DNA of 64,000 bases from Chamaecrista fasciculata (Eukaryota > Streptophyta > Magnoliopsida > Fabales > Fabaceae): positions 14,559 through 78,558 of the forward strand of contig QANZ01019064.1 in the NCBI GenBank assembly GCA_003254925.1. The letters are read 5' to 3'. Below are positions 34,101 through 46,434 of this stretch, piece by piece (position 1 is the stretch's first letter; each line of letters starts with the position of its first letter). Below the pieces are notes generated by a model that saw nothing but the letters and a program-made list of their open reading frames with translations, did no database searches and had not been told where the DNA came from. The translations under genes were made by a program, and so were the position numbers.

Positions 34101-37100
34101 TGTGTCAAATTGCACAATCCCAGAAGATTTCTTCCTAAGCCCAGAATAAGTTCTCTTTATTGCTCCTTCACTTTCATTCCACTCAACCAGAAATGAAACC
34201 CCATCTTTACTAGTCCCGCAAGAAAACAATCTAACATAGGAGAGAGAAAAAACAACTCAAATCAACAGAGAGGGAAACCAAAAAAATGAAAAAGTGTGTA
34301 TAATCAAATGGTTATTAGTCCAGCTTTATTCTTCATATACCTATTTCCATCAGCACTATAAAGCAGAGTGGTGCACCACTGCCCAGGAGCATCATAATCA
34401 ACCCTAGAGCCCATGTTGTCATACAACCAGGCCTTGATTTTCCCATCGACAGCAGTTGAAAATATAAACTGCATAAACATAATTTATAAATATTTTCAAT
34501 ATATCATTCACCACAACAGGCATCATAAGAAAGCAATGCCATTATTTCCTCTGCAAATGTATGTCAAGAGAAAGGAGCAACACTGATGCCAACAAAATTG
34601 GTCTGAGTAACAGTCTACAGTTTTATGGTTAAGGAAAACTTAGTTTTCAAATATTCTCTTCTTACCCTTTCTTCTGCACAAAAAATATACAAAACAAAAT
34701 CCTCTGCTAGTTTGTGTGTTTGTGAGAAAGAACCCATATATATCAGCATGAAAGGAATATTGAGATTCAACACCAGCCAAGGAGATGTCACAATTTCCAG
34801 TAGAGGCAATGATCAATTACGAAACCTGAGGCACAATTTTACCTGAATATTTTCCTTCTGGTGAGCACAAACAGAATAAACCGGTGCTTCGTGACCTTCA
34901 AAGTTAAAGAGCTTTCGACCACTCAGGTCCCATACCTGTAACTCAAATATCATTCAGATACATTATCTGTACAAAACTTATTGCAGTGTGTAAGAAGATT
35001 TTCTCACCTTTATTAACTTATCTTCTCCACAAGTTACAAGGCATAAGTGTTTGTTGGGGTAAGAAAATGACAAGTCATACACACCACCAGTATGAGCATC
35101 AATCTGCATTGAAGCAAAAATATCAGTAAGCGATTACAAACTTCATATGAGATTCATAAAAGAAAATAATCTGAAAATACCTCCAAATGCTGCCTCATAT
35201 CATTAGAGCCTTGATAAGCATACAAATGAATCAAATGTTTTGTGAAAGCAATACCTGAAAAAGGGGAAAAATAAAAGATTATAAATTAATAATAATAATT
35301 CAACAAACTGGAATCAGGTTTCCTAAATGAACATACCAATAAAATTGCCATCTGGACTCCATGACACCCGGCTTACAGATATGGATGAGTCCTTTCCAAT
35401 TGCAGCCTGTAAAAGAACCCGATTACTAAGTTCCAGCATGTGTGAAAGAAGATTCTGGTATCTATAATATTATATAATCAAATTTACTTTGTAATAGACT
35501 CAAGGAATTGGAGAAGTAGAATGAGACTACTATACTCTTCGGAGATCCCAACAGTTCACAAAGTCCACAGGAGGATAAGAGCTGATGCCAGACAAAAAGG
35601 GCTTAGAAAACTTTAAAATGAGGTTGATTGTCATCAGGCACTGAACTGCAATATTTGGCGACCCTCTAGTTTGATCATCCTAAGAATTTCCCTAAATGTA
35701 TGTTTTCTCGGTCTCAAATTTGTAATTATTCTAAGCTAATTGCAAACTACTTCAAGTTCACTAATACATCACTGAAGTCAAAGAATATCCAAATATAAGG
35801 GTTTATAATATGGAAAAAGGTTAATTTATCATTACTAATTACATCTACTTACTTATTTTTAAAAACACTGCACGCTAGAAAAACTCGTTGGAGTTTTAAT
35901 TCAACCATGTATCTCAATCATCTGGAGAGAACAAAACTTTATCTTCAAAATAATTTTTTAAAAAAAAAAAGAACAAAGAGACCATTAAGCATTCCTACTT
36001 TCCTAGTACTGCAGGCAACAGACTCATGGGTCAAAACAAAAAAAGGATGACAAATAATTGAATGGTCTAGCTGTTAACAAAGCTCTCAATTTTTCTCGTC
36101 TTTTCCATTAATTTTTTTAACTTTACAAATATGGTAGTTAATTTTTTTTTTTTTGGTAGACAAATATGGTAGTTAATTGATGTAATGTAAACCTGAAATG
36201 AGACTGAACAAGCAGCATCTTAATTGGCTTTGATATCATTAATTTTTTGAACTTTATGAATATGGAAGTTTATTGATGTAATGTAAACCTGAAATAAGAC
36301 TGAACAAGCAGCAATATCCCATATCTTAAATCGCTTTGATATCAGCTTCTCTCGCAGCCCTGCTTCCCAGAGTGAAATTTCACCATTGCCACAGCCAACT
36401 GTTTCAAAAATAATTCCGAGTCAGCATATGAAGAATCGTCTAATTAATACTGAGTGGATGTAGCCAGCCTCTGTATCATCAACCTACCAGCAAGAAGTGA
36501 ATGAAGGAAAGGATGGAAATCCATGGTTGTCACTGTCGATCCCGCATGTAATGTACAAACAACAGTCCTCGGTAGGTCATCAATCGACCAAGAGGTTTGT
36601 TGAGGTGGAGCAGGATATGTAACCTGCACATATAGGACAGATTTTAGCTGTTTGAAAAAGAAAGCATGTTACAGAGCTATGCTACACCATTTGAATACCT
36701 CATCAACAGATTGTACTGACCGCAACCGTTTCATTATCTGCTCATGATCATTATTTTGATATTCCATCATTCCAGGAGCATTGGAAGGTGCCCTTGAATG
36801 CTTTAAGATAGAGACTGAAAGAAATTGAATAATGTAAGAGCATGATAAACGTGACACACAAACAAGAATTCAAAAACCTATTCCATTAGTACGTCAATGT
36901 GATATAACAGATAAATCTTATTAGTTCTTAAGCTATTCAACCATTATACAATGGAAAATACATAAGTAGAGAATAGGATTATTTTCACATAAGTCCCAGC
37001 ATAAAAAAGGAGCAGCTTTCTTTAGGATCTATAAAAAGAAAAAAAAAAAAAAAAAAAATACTCCTTGAACTTCATAAAAAATACAATAAAATCAACTTCT

Positions 37101-38939
37101 CAATAGAGCTGTAAAAGAGTGATTGTGCACTTTCTTAAGCAATAATTGTTTATGAGAAGGATCCAATTGCAAATTTCTCAAGCACAAAGTTGCCTCTGAG
37201 AACATAAAACATAACAAATGTATAATAGATACCTAAGTTCATTTAATCTGGCAATTGTTTACGGATTATTAACTACTTCTCAAAGGAGTTCCTTATACTG
37301 GATTAGACACGGAACTGTGGGCAAGATTTCAAACCCAATTCATGAGTTTGTTGACTTTCAAACTTGGGCCCTCTAAAACTGACAAAACAACACTCAAGAC
37401 TGCAACTGGGCGATTGATCAGCCCTACTCCAGGTGTGTTTGACCTAGCTAGAGAACCAGATTTCACGACAACAAACTAACTAAAATGTACCTTGATTTTG
37501 GGGAACAGGCAATGATGAAGCAGCAACCACTGACGATTGAACAGATGAGGAAGGCAGCAACCATCCTGCTAAAGTAGCACTGGCCGTAGGTGGGGCAGGT
37601 GGAAATGGCTGCACATAAGTAAAGCAAAAATTAAAAATTACAATAACTAACAGCTTTAGCATGATTTTTCAAACAACCAGACAAGCTATATGATCATACT
37701 CCACCATGCGCTCCAAGTGGAGCATAAGTGGAAGGCTTTGCAACAGCTGCAACAGGAAGAGTGACAGGAGCAGGAGCACGGGCTCCATTTGGAGGTGAAC
37801 AAGTGTGGTCTGTGAATAAAGTTTTTATGTCTGGATTTGGTCTTGGGTTCTTGCACAGCTGGTGCTGCCAATTCAAACTGAAAAACAAACATTGATGAGA
37901 ATTCACCATAAAAAACACAATTAATGAACTTACAAATATTAAAAGATGCATTAAATCAGAGTGTCAATAGAATAATCAGTGGAGAAACCCCAATAAATAT
38001 ACATCTATTACCTTTGATTGATCAGGGTTCGTAACCTTGATGCCTTCAAGGCAGGAAATAAAAGTTTATCTCGGAATAAAGGATTTGCTTCTATCAGTTT
38101 TTTAAGCTCTATCAGCATTATGCTTCTAGCTGATTTAGTATCGCCGTATTTTGATAACTGTTCATTTTCCCTGCATTAAATCAAAACTCAGATCTCAAAG
38201 CAACAATCTTACAGCCTCTTCTACTGATTTAATATCTTTAAACACTCCTAGCCAACAAAATATGGATGAAAAGGAAAATCTTACCTGAAGTTGTCAAGGG
38301 TTAAAAGTTGAGTAATCTCTTTGTACAAGTCCTCGTTAAATGTTGAAAAAACTTTCAGATCTTTCACCAATATCTCAACAGCTCTAGCTTTGTCATTCCT
38401 GAGCACAAATCATAAAATTTAAGGAAGAAAAGGCCAGGATATTATATACTGATAAACAGAAACAAATAAGTTAACCAGCGTAAAGTGAATAATTCAAAAC
38501 ACAAATATTGATACTCAGATGGAGAGTCAAGTAATCAAAATACTTGTCCAGTGCTTCAAGATACTTCTGCTTTCTAATCTCAAAGAATATTTTCATGGAG
38601 TATCGATTGTCATCCACTTTAGTGAAGCCAGAAAGGTATTTCTCAACCTCGTCCCACTCTCCAGCCAGGGCCTTCTCCTCGAAATGTTTCATATTGAAGA
38701 AGAAACCCGATTCTTGCTCCAGCCTAAACTCCAGCATAAACACATTTCCAATTTACCACAGGGAAAAGAAATTCAAGAAATTAAATAATAATAACAATAA
38801 TAATATAAGAAATTATAATTAGCACAAAGACGCATAAGAAGAGAACAATAGGCCCTTACCTGTGAACAGTCTCCTTGAATTTTTCCTCATCGAGAAATTG
38901 AAGAATCAGAAACACCAATTCCTTGCTCAGAGACGACAT
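31165..38939 (-). CDS. TPR3-like: TOPLESS-related transcriptional corepressor (TPR2/TPR3 clade)
   Basis: Twenty-five minus-strand exons join to 1131 residues, the normal TOPLESS length. Exon starts-ends: 38939-38860, 38723-38544, 38398-38285, 38170-38012, 37877-37700, 37608-37491, 36814-36699, 36623-36488, 36398-36289, 35406-35337, 35254-35181, 35103-35008, 34935-34843, 34468-34341, 34230-33996, 33911-33753, 33644-33534, 33352-33200, 33087-32977, 32804-32628, 32532-32404, 32323-32228, 32018-31836, 31746-31571, 31378-31165. N-terminal LisH (about 4-36) and CTLH (34-92) with LDEEKFKETVHRLEQESGFF form the EAR-motif-binding TPD region. A Pro/Ala-rich linker (about 200-280) and two WD40 propellers follow (e.g. 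GHEAPVYSVCAHQKENIQ, DAQICFWSIDSWDKKKS). TPL/TPR proteins bring histone deacetylases to EAR-motif repressors in auxin, jasmonate and floral pathways. NNDHEQIMKRLRSVQSVDEV places it with TPR2/TPR3. Confidence 0.95.
36110..36343 (-). repeat. Tandem duplication of the exon 9 end within the TPR gene
   Basis: The block about 36239-36343 (intron start plus the last 55 bases of exon 9) is repeated at about 36110-36238 in intron 9. The extra copy keeps a GT donor (minus strand, 36193/36192) but has lost 10 bases of exon-like sequence and contains a micro-insertion at 36144-36159. Confidence 0.8.
36125..36178 (-). mobile_element. Tail-only retroposon micro-insertion in a TPR intron
   Basis: A perfect 19-bp duplication (36125-36143 and 36160-36178) flanks 16 bp of T run plus 'ggtag'. 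Confidence 0.7.
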
Positions 38940-40138
38940 TTTTGCCGCTACACACAATCGAATCAGGAGACACTCGAAAGAATTGCAGATTTCTCAGTTA
39001 GGGTTCGAAATTGAAGGCAAATGAAACAACGATTGGGAAGAGGACGCAGAGGTTTAACTTTATGTATTTCTGTACCAAGACGGAACCGAACGACGGCGTT
39101 TCCACCGTCGAAGGTTCTCTCTGTGGACTATAGCGGACAAACTAATGTTCAAAACGCACAGTGGTGAGACCTAAGGTTGTTTCTAGGGTTTTGTGGTGCC
39201 ATTGCTTGTGGTTTCACAAAAACAGTCGAATGGAAGAAGAAGAAAAAGATGCCGAGAAAAAGAAAAAGATAAAAGAAGAAGAAGCCAGAAAGAGAGAAAA
39301 AGAGAGAGAGATGACTCGTTCTTCTCGGCCTTTTTCGAAATGAGTGATAAGTCGAGGGGCTTATATAGGACAGTTGATAGGCAAGTGCAGTTATTGCTTC
39401 GTGAGAAGGCAATAAGAAAGAGAGATAGACACGTTGGTTGAAGAAGCATTTATGCAGCGAGTCAGTCACGTTAGAGAACCATTTTATCCCTTTTTAAATT
39501 TTTGTGATTGTCGGGGTTCCTTTTTTTATGACCAGATTGCCCTTGTTGCTTCCCCAATATTACCAGTAAGCCACAAACTGACTCACTGTACTGTACGTGG
39601 TCTGAAAGTGTGTTTAGGGGTTGACACGCTACCCAATCCTACGTGGCTCTGACACAAAGTTTTGTTTAATCACACCCTAAATAGTAAATACTAATAGCTG
39701 TATCATTTTTCTTAAATTCTCACGATTTAATTCTTTAATTGAAACAAAAAAACTGGTAAATTTTTTAAGTTGCATTTACATTATGCTATTTCAATAAAAT
39801 TCCCTTGCTTTTATAAACTAAAGGGAAGGGATAAAGATCATGAGATCTTATCTTATAGATTTAAATATTTTCATATATAATACCTAAAATAATGGTTTAT
39901 AAATATAATTTTTATAAAAAATATTTCACATTTCTAAATTAGTTCTGGAATAAAATATGTATATATTAAATGTAATTAATGAGTGTTGATTCTAGTAAAA
40001 TATATTATTTTATTTTGGAATAAGATATATTAATTTTCGTAATGTGATCAAATTATATTTGAATCTTCATAATAAAAATATTCCTATTTAATGTTTAATA
40101 ATGTCATAAAATATATTCGTAAGAAACAATAAAAATAT
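38940..40138. other. TPR promoter region and spacer
   Basis: 38940-39150 should be 5' UTR and promoter of the TPR gene. 39220-39330 is a purine-rich low-complexity tract on the plus strand that opens several frames (Lys/Glu/Arg-rich or, on the other strand, Leu/Phe/Ser-rich), none convincing. 39660-40138 is AT-rich. Confidence 0.6.
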
Positions 40139-40500
40139 AAGTAGTATTTACAAATAAAACATAAAAAAAATGTTTGTTAAAATAATGAGTGCATGATTAA
40201 GTTCAATATAATAATAGAATAGGTTCATTTTAATAATGGATTATTAAGATGGAGAGTGTACATATTTTTATATCGAGCGAATTCGTAAATGAAGTTTTTT
40301 AAATAACAAATTTGATCTATATTAAACGCGAGTATGAGATATGAAGATTTAATCGAAAATTAGTTATAGTAATTATCACTAATTTGAACTACGAGTATGA
40401 GATATAAAGATCTAATGGAAGATTAGTTATAGTAAAAGTAATTGTCGCTAATTTGAACTTGTACTCTATAAGTAATGTATTAAAATATTAATTGAATTTT
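40139..40500. repeat. Degenerate direct repeat, copy A
   Basis: Matches 42206-42560 ('acaaataaaacataaaa', 'atgtttgttaaaataatgag', 'ttatatcgagcg', 'gaagttttttaaata'). Inside, a unit of about 70 bp built around 'gagtatgagatatgaagat' and 'gattagttatagtaa' occurs twice. A shorter related stretch lies at 42040-42185. Confidence 0.8.
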
Positions 40501-40802
40501 TAAGTATTCCATTAATTATTCATAAGTCGTGATTTTTCGATGAAATTATCTTATTTTCATAAATAAAATCATAAAGAAAATAAGGTATTTTTTTGTTTAT
40601 TTAATTATTTTGATATGAATAAAATATATATAATAGCAGTCTTTAAGTATACTTTTGTAATATATTTTTATATTTAAGATATCCATAGACTAAAATTTGT
40701 ATTTATTGAATGTAAAAATGTTAGTAATTAGATATATATATATATATATATCATGAAAAATATATGCTTATGCACACTTATTATCTTAATAAGTGGTTAA
40801 AC

Positions 40803-41943
40803 GGTTGGGTATTATTATTAATTAAATATTATTATTATATTATTATTACGGAAAGAAAAAAAAAGTGCATCGAAGAAATGCTCCGGAAAAATTGAAGATT
40901 TCTATAATTTTGAATCAAGGGAGGTTGTTGAAAAATATGATTCAAAATTAATTAATTACATTAGCACATTTGATTGTTCTTTTGTTTCTTTTTCAGTTGT
41001 TGTCAAATCTATTTATTTAGGAAGATTATTTGAATTATTTTTTTGTTATTCCCACAATTTGTTTAAGATATCTTTCAAATTTGTAATAAATTTTTAGAAT
41101 ATTTGATTAGGATTTGATTAAGATTTTTGAGATATATTGAATTCACGATTTCATATGTACTCTCATATATAATAGCGTATTTATTAATTGAATGATATGG
41201 ATGAGTTCCTCTTTAAAAAAAAATCCCAACTAGTATCAGAGTCATAGGTTTTTTCAGAATTGTCTCTAGTTCTTGAGAGCCTTAAGTGCTTGAGAGTTTG
41301 TGTTGCACAATAAGTCATTGAAGAAGCGACTCTTTAGTGAGAAGTGCACTAAAGTTTGATGAATTTAGCAAGATAGTGCTCCAATGAAGATTTAAGTATT
41401 TTGGAGAGATAGTGCACCATTGAAAAAAAAATGATGAGAAAGTGCATTATTATGAAAACTTGAAAATTTATACAATTAAACTGAATTTTGAATTTTCTGA
41501 CAAAGAAACTTCAGTTTAATGGAGAAATTATTGACTGTTATTATTAATAAAATATTATTATTATATTGTTCTCACTATGGAAAGAAAAGAAGTCTATAGA
41601 AGAAATAGCCCAAAAAAGGTTGAAGATTTATGTAATTTTGAGTCAAGTTGAGAAATATGATTCAAAATTAATTAATTATATATGTCAACACATTGGATTG
41701 TTATTTTGTTTCCTTTTTAGTTGTTGCCAAATCTACTTATTTAGGAAGATTATTTGAATTATCTTTTATGTTATTACCACAATCTATATCTTTCATATTA
41801 ATTTGTGGTTGATTTTTAGAATATTTAATTAGGATTTTTGAGACATTTTGAATTCATGATTTCATATGTACTCTCCTATATATAGGATATTTACTAATTA
41901 AATAATATGGATTAGTTACCTTTCAGAAAAAAAAATCCCAACA
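40803..41943 (+). mobile_element. TRIM-like LTR retrotransposon, flanked by TAAAC
   Basis: Two related direct repeats (about 40803-41231 and 41536-41943, about 410-430 bp) enclose only about 300 bp. The second ends TCCCAACA. Right after the first, 'tagtatcagagtc' resembles the initiator-tRNA-Met primer-binding site TGGTATCAGAG. TAAAC is found directly on both sides (40798-40802 and 41944-41948). No coding capacity remains or ever fitted, so it is a terminal-repeat retrotransposon in miniature or a large internal deletion. The LTRs differ considerably, so insertion is old. A third LTR of the family is at 54775-55317. Confidence 0.75.
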
Positions 41944-42205
41944 TAAACTCACTATAACCATAGAGTTAGTTGATAATTTTTTGGTTGACGAAGGAATAAT
42001 ATGTGTTTATATACTATATTATAATATTAAGTGTAAAATGAAATTTTTTAAATAGCAAGATTGATACATATTCAAATGAGATACGACAATTTAATAAATA
42101 AAATTAGTTATAGTGAAAATAGTTTTCATTGATATGAAGTCTTTTCTGTCAATACAACTATACAAGTAATGTATTGAAATTTCATAAAAATATATATATA
42201 TATAT

Positions 42206-42560
42206 AAATAGTACTTACAAATAAAACATAAAAGAAAATGTTTGTTAAAATAATGAGTGCATGATTAAGTTCAATATGATAATAGAGTAGGTTTATTGTA
42301 ATAATGGATTATTAAAATGGAACGTGCATTTATTTTTATATCGAGCGTATTTGTAAATGAAGTTTTTTAAATAAAAAAATTGATCTATATTAAACACGAG
42401 TATAAGATATGAAGATTTAATCAAAGATTAGCTATAGTAAAAATAGTTGTCGTTAATTTGAACTACGAGTATTGAGATATGAAGATCTAATCGAAGATTA
42501 GTTATAGTAAAAGTAATTGTCGTTAATTTGAACTCGGACTTATAAGTAATGTATTAAAAA
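42206..42560. repeat. Degenerate direct repeat, copy B
   Basis: Second copy of the 40139-40500 repeat, about 2.07 kb downstream on the same strand. The TRIM-like element lies between the two copies. Confidence 0.8.
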
Positions 42561-42729
42561 TTTATTTATTGAAAAATATTTTTTTAAAAAAAAAATTAAA
42601 TAAATGAGAAAATAAAAAGAGTTGGAGCTGGTCTCTATAACAGAGTCTGTCACCAATACTACTCCCTAATTAATTGTATGTACATTGGGATTCACTATTG
42701 GCACTCTCAATTGTAATTAGTACTAATTA

Positions 42730-44550
42730 CAATTGGCTAAAGCACAAATCTTTGTGGATGTCAGTGTTCGCATGGGTCTCAGGCAAGGTGACTCGCTTTC
42801 ACCATATTTTTTTTATCCTCTGTATGAATGTGTTTTCTTGCCTCATGGCAGATGCGGAGAGACGTAATAATTGTCAGGGTATCAAATTTGTTCGAAGTGG
42901 ACCTTCGATTTCCCATCTCCTATATGTTGATGATTTGATCCTCTTCTTCAGAGCTGATAGTACATCCCCCCCTATTTTTGAAGAATACGCTTGATGCTTT
43001 CTGTCAAAAAGCTGGCCTAAGTATGAACGTCCAGAAATCAAACATGGTTTTGAGCCTCAACACTATCTGTTTGGGGTGGAAGCCGCCACAAATAAACTAG
43101 GGAAGTACCTAGGGGTCTATGTAGATGACATGAATGACCTAAGATGAAATTTTGAAGATCTGCTAAGGAAGATAAATGTCAAGCTTGCCGGTTGGAAAAG
43201 TCATCTGTTGTCTCAAGCTGGGAGACTCACTTTGATAAAGTCGGTAATTTAATCAGACCCGGTTTACAAACTACCATGTCTACAGGCACCGAGGAAAGTG
43301 ACTGATGCAATTAATGGGGTCATGACAAATTTTTTTTTTTCCTGGGGTTTCAAAGGAGACAAATCGAGGGCTCATCTTCTTAACAGACAAATCTTATCCA
43401 AACAAAAAAATGAAGGTGGTTTGGGATTTCGGGATTCAGGTACTGTTAATAAGGTATTGTTGGAAAAGTATACTTGGAGAATCCCCAACAATCCGCTGTT
43501 TATTGTGGGCTCGTGGGTCAAAAACAGGTATCTCATCCCTCACAGTGATTTTGACATTAGACCTATAACTATTGCTTCGATTGTTTGGAAATGCGTGAGG
43601 AACAATGCACACGTCATCACTGATCATGTCAGATGGAAGCTAGGCCATGGGGAACAGAATTGACATCAGAAGCAGGTTTTGGGAGGGGCATCTTGACGGA
43701 GCTCCTTCAGGCTTGCTGGTTAGTGACATTGTTGACTATTCGTCTTACTCTTGGGACTTGGGCAAAGTTAATCTAGTCTGCTCTGAATATCAAGCAGTGA
43801 ACCTTCTTAGAACTCCAGGGCTGGTTAGATAGGTCTCAGATGCCTTGGTGTGGACTCTTGTTGCCTCCGGGTCGTATACCACTGCCGCCGGTTTCAAACT
43901 ACTTAGTGGTGGTTACCATCCGGATCAAGGTAATATTGCTAATTCTAATTTTCCTTGGAAATATTTTTGGAAGACGAAAGCCCGATGAGGGTGTTGCAGA
44001 CAGCTTGGAAAATTTATAATGACGTTGTTCCGACCTTCACAAATCTCAATCGCCATCACCTTCGTTGTGATATTGTTTGCCTGCTGTGTGGTGGGTTCGA
44101 TGACTCAATCTCACACACGTTCCTTCTCTGCAACTTCGCGAGAGTGGTCTGGTTCGGGTTGCCTATTTCTATTAAATATCATTTGATGAGCTGCAGCTTT
44201 TGCATTTGGCTTATAGGTTGGATCATCCGCTGACGTCGCAACAGAGATCGGTTCTCAGAAGCTTGGCTTACAATTCTTGTAGGTCTTGATGTTATTTGGA
44301 ATTGCAGGAACAGAGCGGTATGGAAGAATGCAAGACCTGGCCCTGTTTCGTCTATTAGGATCATACAATCTACTGGTTTACATTATGTTAATGCTTTTGA
44401 TTGTCAGTTGTCTTTATATGCGCATGATGTTAAAGCTTTCGAGTTTTTTGCTTCCTCGGGCCATGAATCGAGGGCTCCGACGACACAGACTGATGTGCTT
44501 GACGGTTCCTAAATTCATGACTCGAGGTGGTTTGTTTGTACTACTTCACC
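42730..44550 (+). mobile_element. Decayed L1-type LINE relic (RT end and zf-RVT)
   Basis: The plus strand carries the reverse transcriptase end (GLRQGDSLSPY, then GPSISHLLYVDDLILFF with the catalytic YVDD, then KYLGVYVDD, LLSQAGRLTLIKS). The C-terminal region follows (NEGGLGFRDSGTVNKVLLEK, WRIPNNPL) and a zf-RVT-like domain (WKIYNDVVPTFTNLNRHHL, CLLCGGFDDSISHTFLLC). Stops and frameshifts split it into at least six open pieces. The endonuclease and most of the RT upstream are missing, and the usual RNase H-like end is absent; the relic stops at a (TA)n run (44556-44582). Confidence 0.85.
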
Positions 44551-44582
<32 letters not shown>

Positions 44583-44768
44583 ACACTAGCATGAGGCATG
44601 CATGCATCATCTCCATTCTCCACTGGTCGGTGTTATAAAAAACTCAACTGATGAAATGATAAGTTTTTTGTCATTCTTTTCTATTTTCATCAAAATAAAA
44701 AATGTATAACAAAAAGAAATCATCCAAAAGTGAGAGTGTAACACAAAAATCCATTGTTTTATTAAGGG

Positions 44769-44880
44769 CCACCTCCTAAGTGTTGGATTAAGAGTTAATA
44801 CCTCAAGATTTATGTGAAATATTATTCTATTTTATACAAATTTTGAGGCATTAAACCTCAATCCAACGACTAGGAGGTGA
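44769..44880. repeat. Small foldback element (112 bp)
   Basis: Arms of about 37 bp: 'cacctcctaagtgttggatt' on the left and its near-complement ('aatccaacgactaggaggtg') on the right, with about seven mismatches and an AT-rich loop. It can form a long hairpin. Confidence 0.75.
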
Positions 44881-44894
44881 GTAGCATTTTTTGT

Positions 44895-45239
44895 ACATGA
44901 AGCATGGACACTGATATGAACACGGGACACGACACAGACACGGACACAGCGACACGCTAAACTTTTAAAATTACGCGACACGACATAGCATATATTTATA
45001 TATAAAAATAATTAAATCTTCATAATTTTTAATGAAAAATTTGAAAATAACAATTTTTATTCATAATATATGTCATATCTATTATTATTTTATTTTTTCT
45101 GTTATATTAAAGTTATAGAAAATTGATTTATATTCTAAAATTTATGAATATGTGTCGTGTCGATGTCGTACGGGTGTCAGACACTGACACGTGTCTGACA
45201 CGGCGACACGCCCTTAAAATGAAGTGTCTATCCTTCCTA
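44895..45239. mobile_element. MITE of the 'gacacggacacg' family, copy 1
   Basis: 345 bp with imperfect inverted ends (ATGAAGCATGGACAC and the complement of GTGTCTATCCTTCCTA). Subterminal stretches are rich in 'gacac'/'gtgtc' repeats; the centre is AT-rich. It is clearly homologous along its length to 54398-54735. No target duplication seen for this copy. Confidence 0.8.
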
Positions 45240-46430
45240 ACCCTTTTATTAATGATTTCTTTTTTGGGAATTGATAGAAAAAGCTCACTAGATTTGCCAT
45301 ACTTTTCACCGTTGGATCTCACGTGGAGGGAGGCATTTAATATTTTTTATTGCTTTCCACTTTTTTGTTAAAATAAAAAATATATATATATAGAGAGAGA
45401 GAGAAAAAAATATAAATTTGAATGTAAAAACATTCCATTGTTCAGTATTATTGCCCTTTTTTTTATATAGCATTTAACTTTTTTTTCGCCAGAAGTAAAG
45501 TGGAAACTGAATGATACTAGAATTAGGCAATTTCTGGTGACTGATATATTGATGTGGGTCTTCGTCCATTTCAAATTAAGTGGCTAAAGTGCTTGGAGTT
45601 TGGAGATTACTTGTTTTGAACAAAGTACAATTACCAGTCCCATCGTCATTATTATTCCTCTTTAATCAGGGTTTCTGTCAAAGTACAATAATATAAGCTT
45701 CGGCCCCACCTTTAACCCAATTTGCTTTTTTTTTTTTGGTTATCATACTAGGCTAGGTGATGCCTCAATATATGTATATATAATTATATATTATATATAT
45801 AGTTTAAGTTTATTGTCAAAATGGTATAATTTTCTTCATTGAAAAATGGTACAATTTTCATCAGTAGTCAAGGGCATTCTTTCTACCGAGTAATCACATC
45901 TTTTTAATTTTGATTAATCAAAAAAATGAATTTATTGAGTGGAAATGAAAAGCATAATAAAACAGAATATTGATGATAAATAATGTGTATAATATTAAAT
46001 TTAGATAATAAATACATTGGCAAATGATGTTGACATGCTGTTGGGTCGATTTGGGTTTTGGGCCAATCTCAGGCTAAAAACCCCACCGGATCTTGAAGCT
46101 GTATATGTAGATGGATGCTACTCTTGAGCTTAAATTTATGCTCATTTGGCCCAAAAATGAGACAGGGCTTAGACCCAGTAAGTAAGGCACGCATACCCCA
46201 CTAAGACCTTTTCCTCATGGCAATGGCATTTCGCATATATGATAGTCATAGGGCGAACAAACTGCAGGCAACTTGCCAAGCAGTCCTAAAAGATAGTATG
46301 GTGGAGCATCCCACCAATTCGAATTCGGATGGGTTACTTATTTATCTTACAAAATATATAATATATAATTTTTACTTATTATTTTATGATGTATAACTCA
46401 TCACATATTTATTTCTTTAATTAATTTTTA
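45240..46430. other. AT-rich spacer
   Basis: No gene recognised. 45724-45780 has a T run plus 'ggttatcatactaggc' that could be another decayed SINE end. 46020-46330 is less AT-rich but unassigned. Confidence 0.55.
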
Positions 46431-46434
46431 CAAA

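Noticed and set aside
39149-39469. Overlapping ORFs of 80-106 codons on both strands
   Set aside because: They arise from a purine/pyrimidine-biased low-complexity tract upstream of the TPR gene; no family resemblance.
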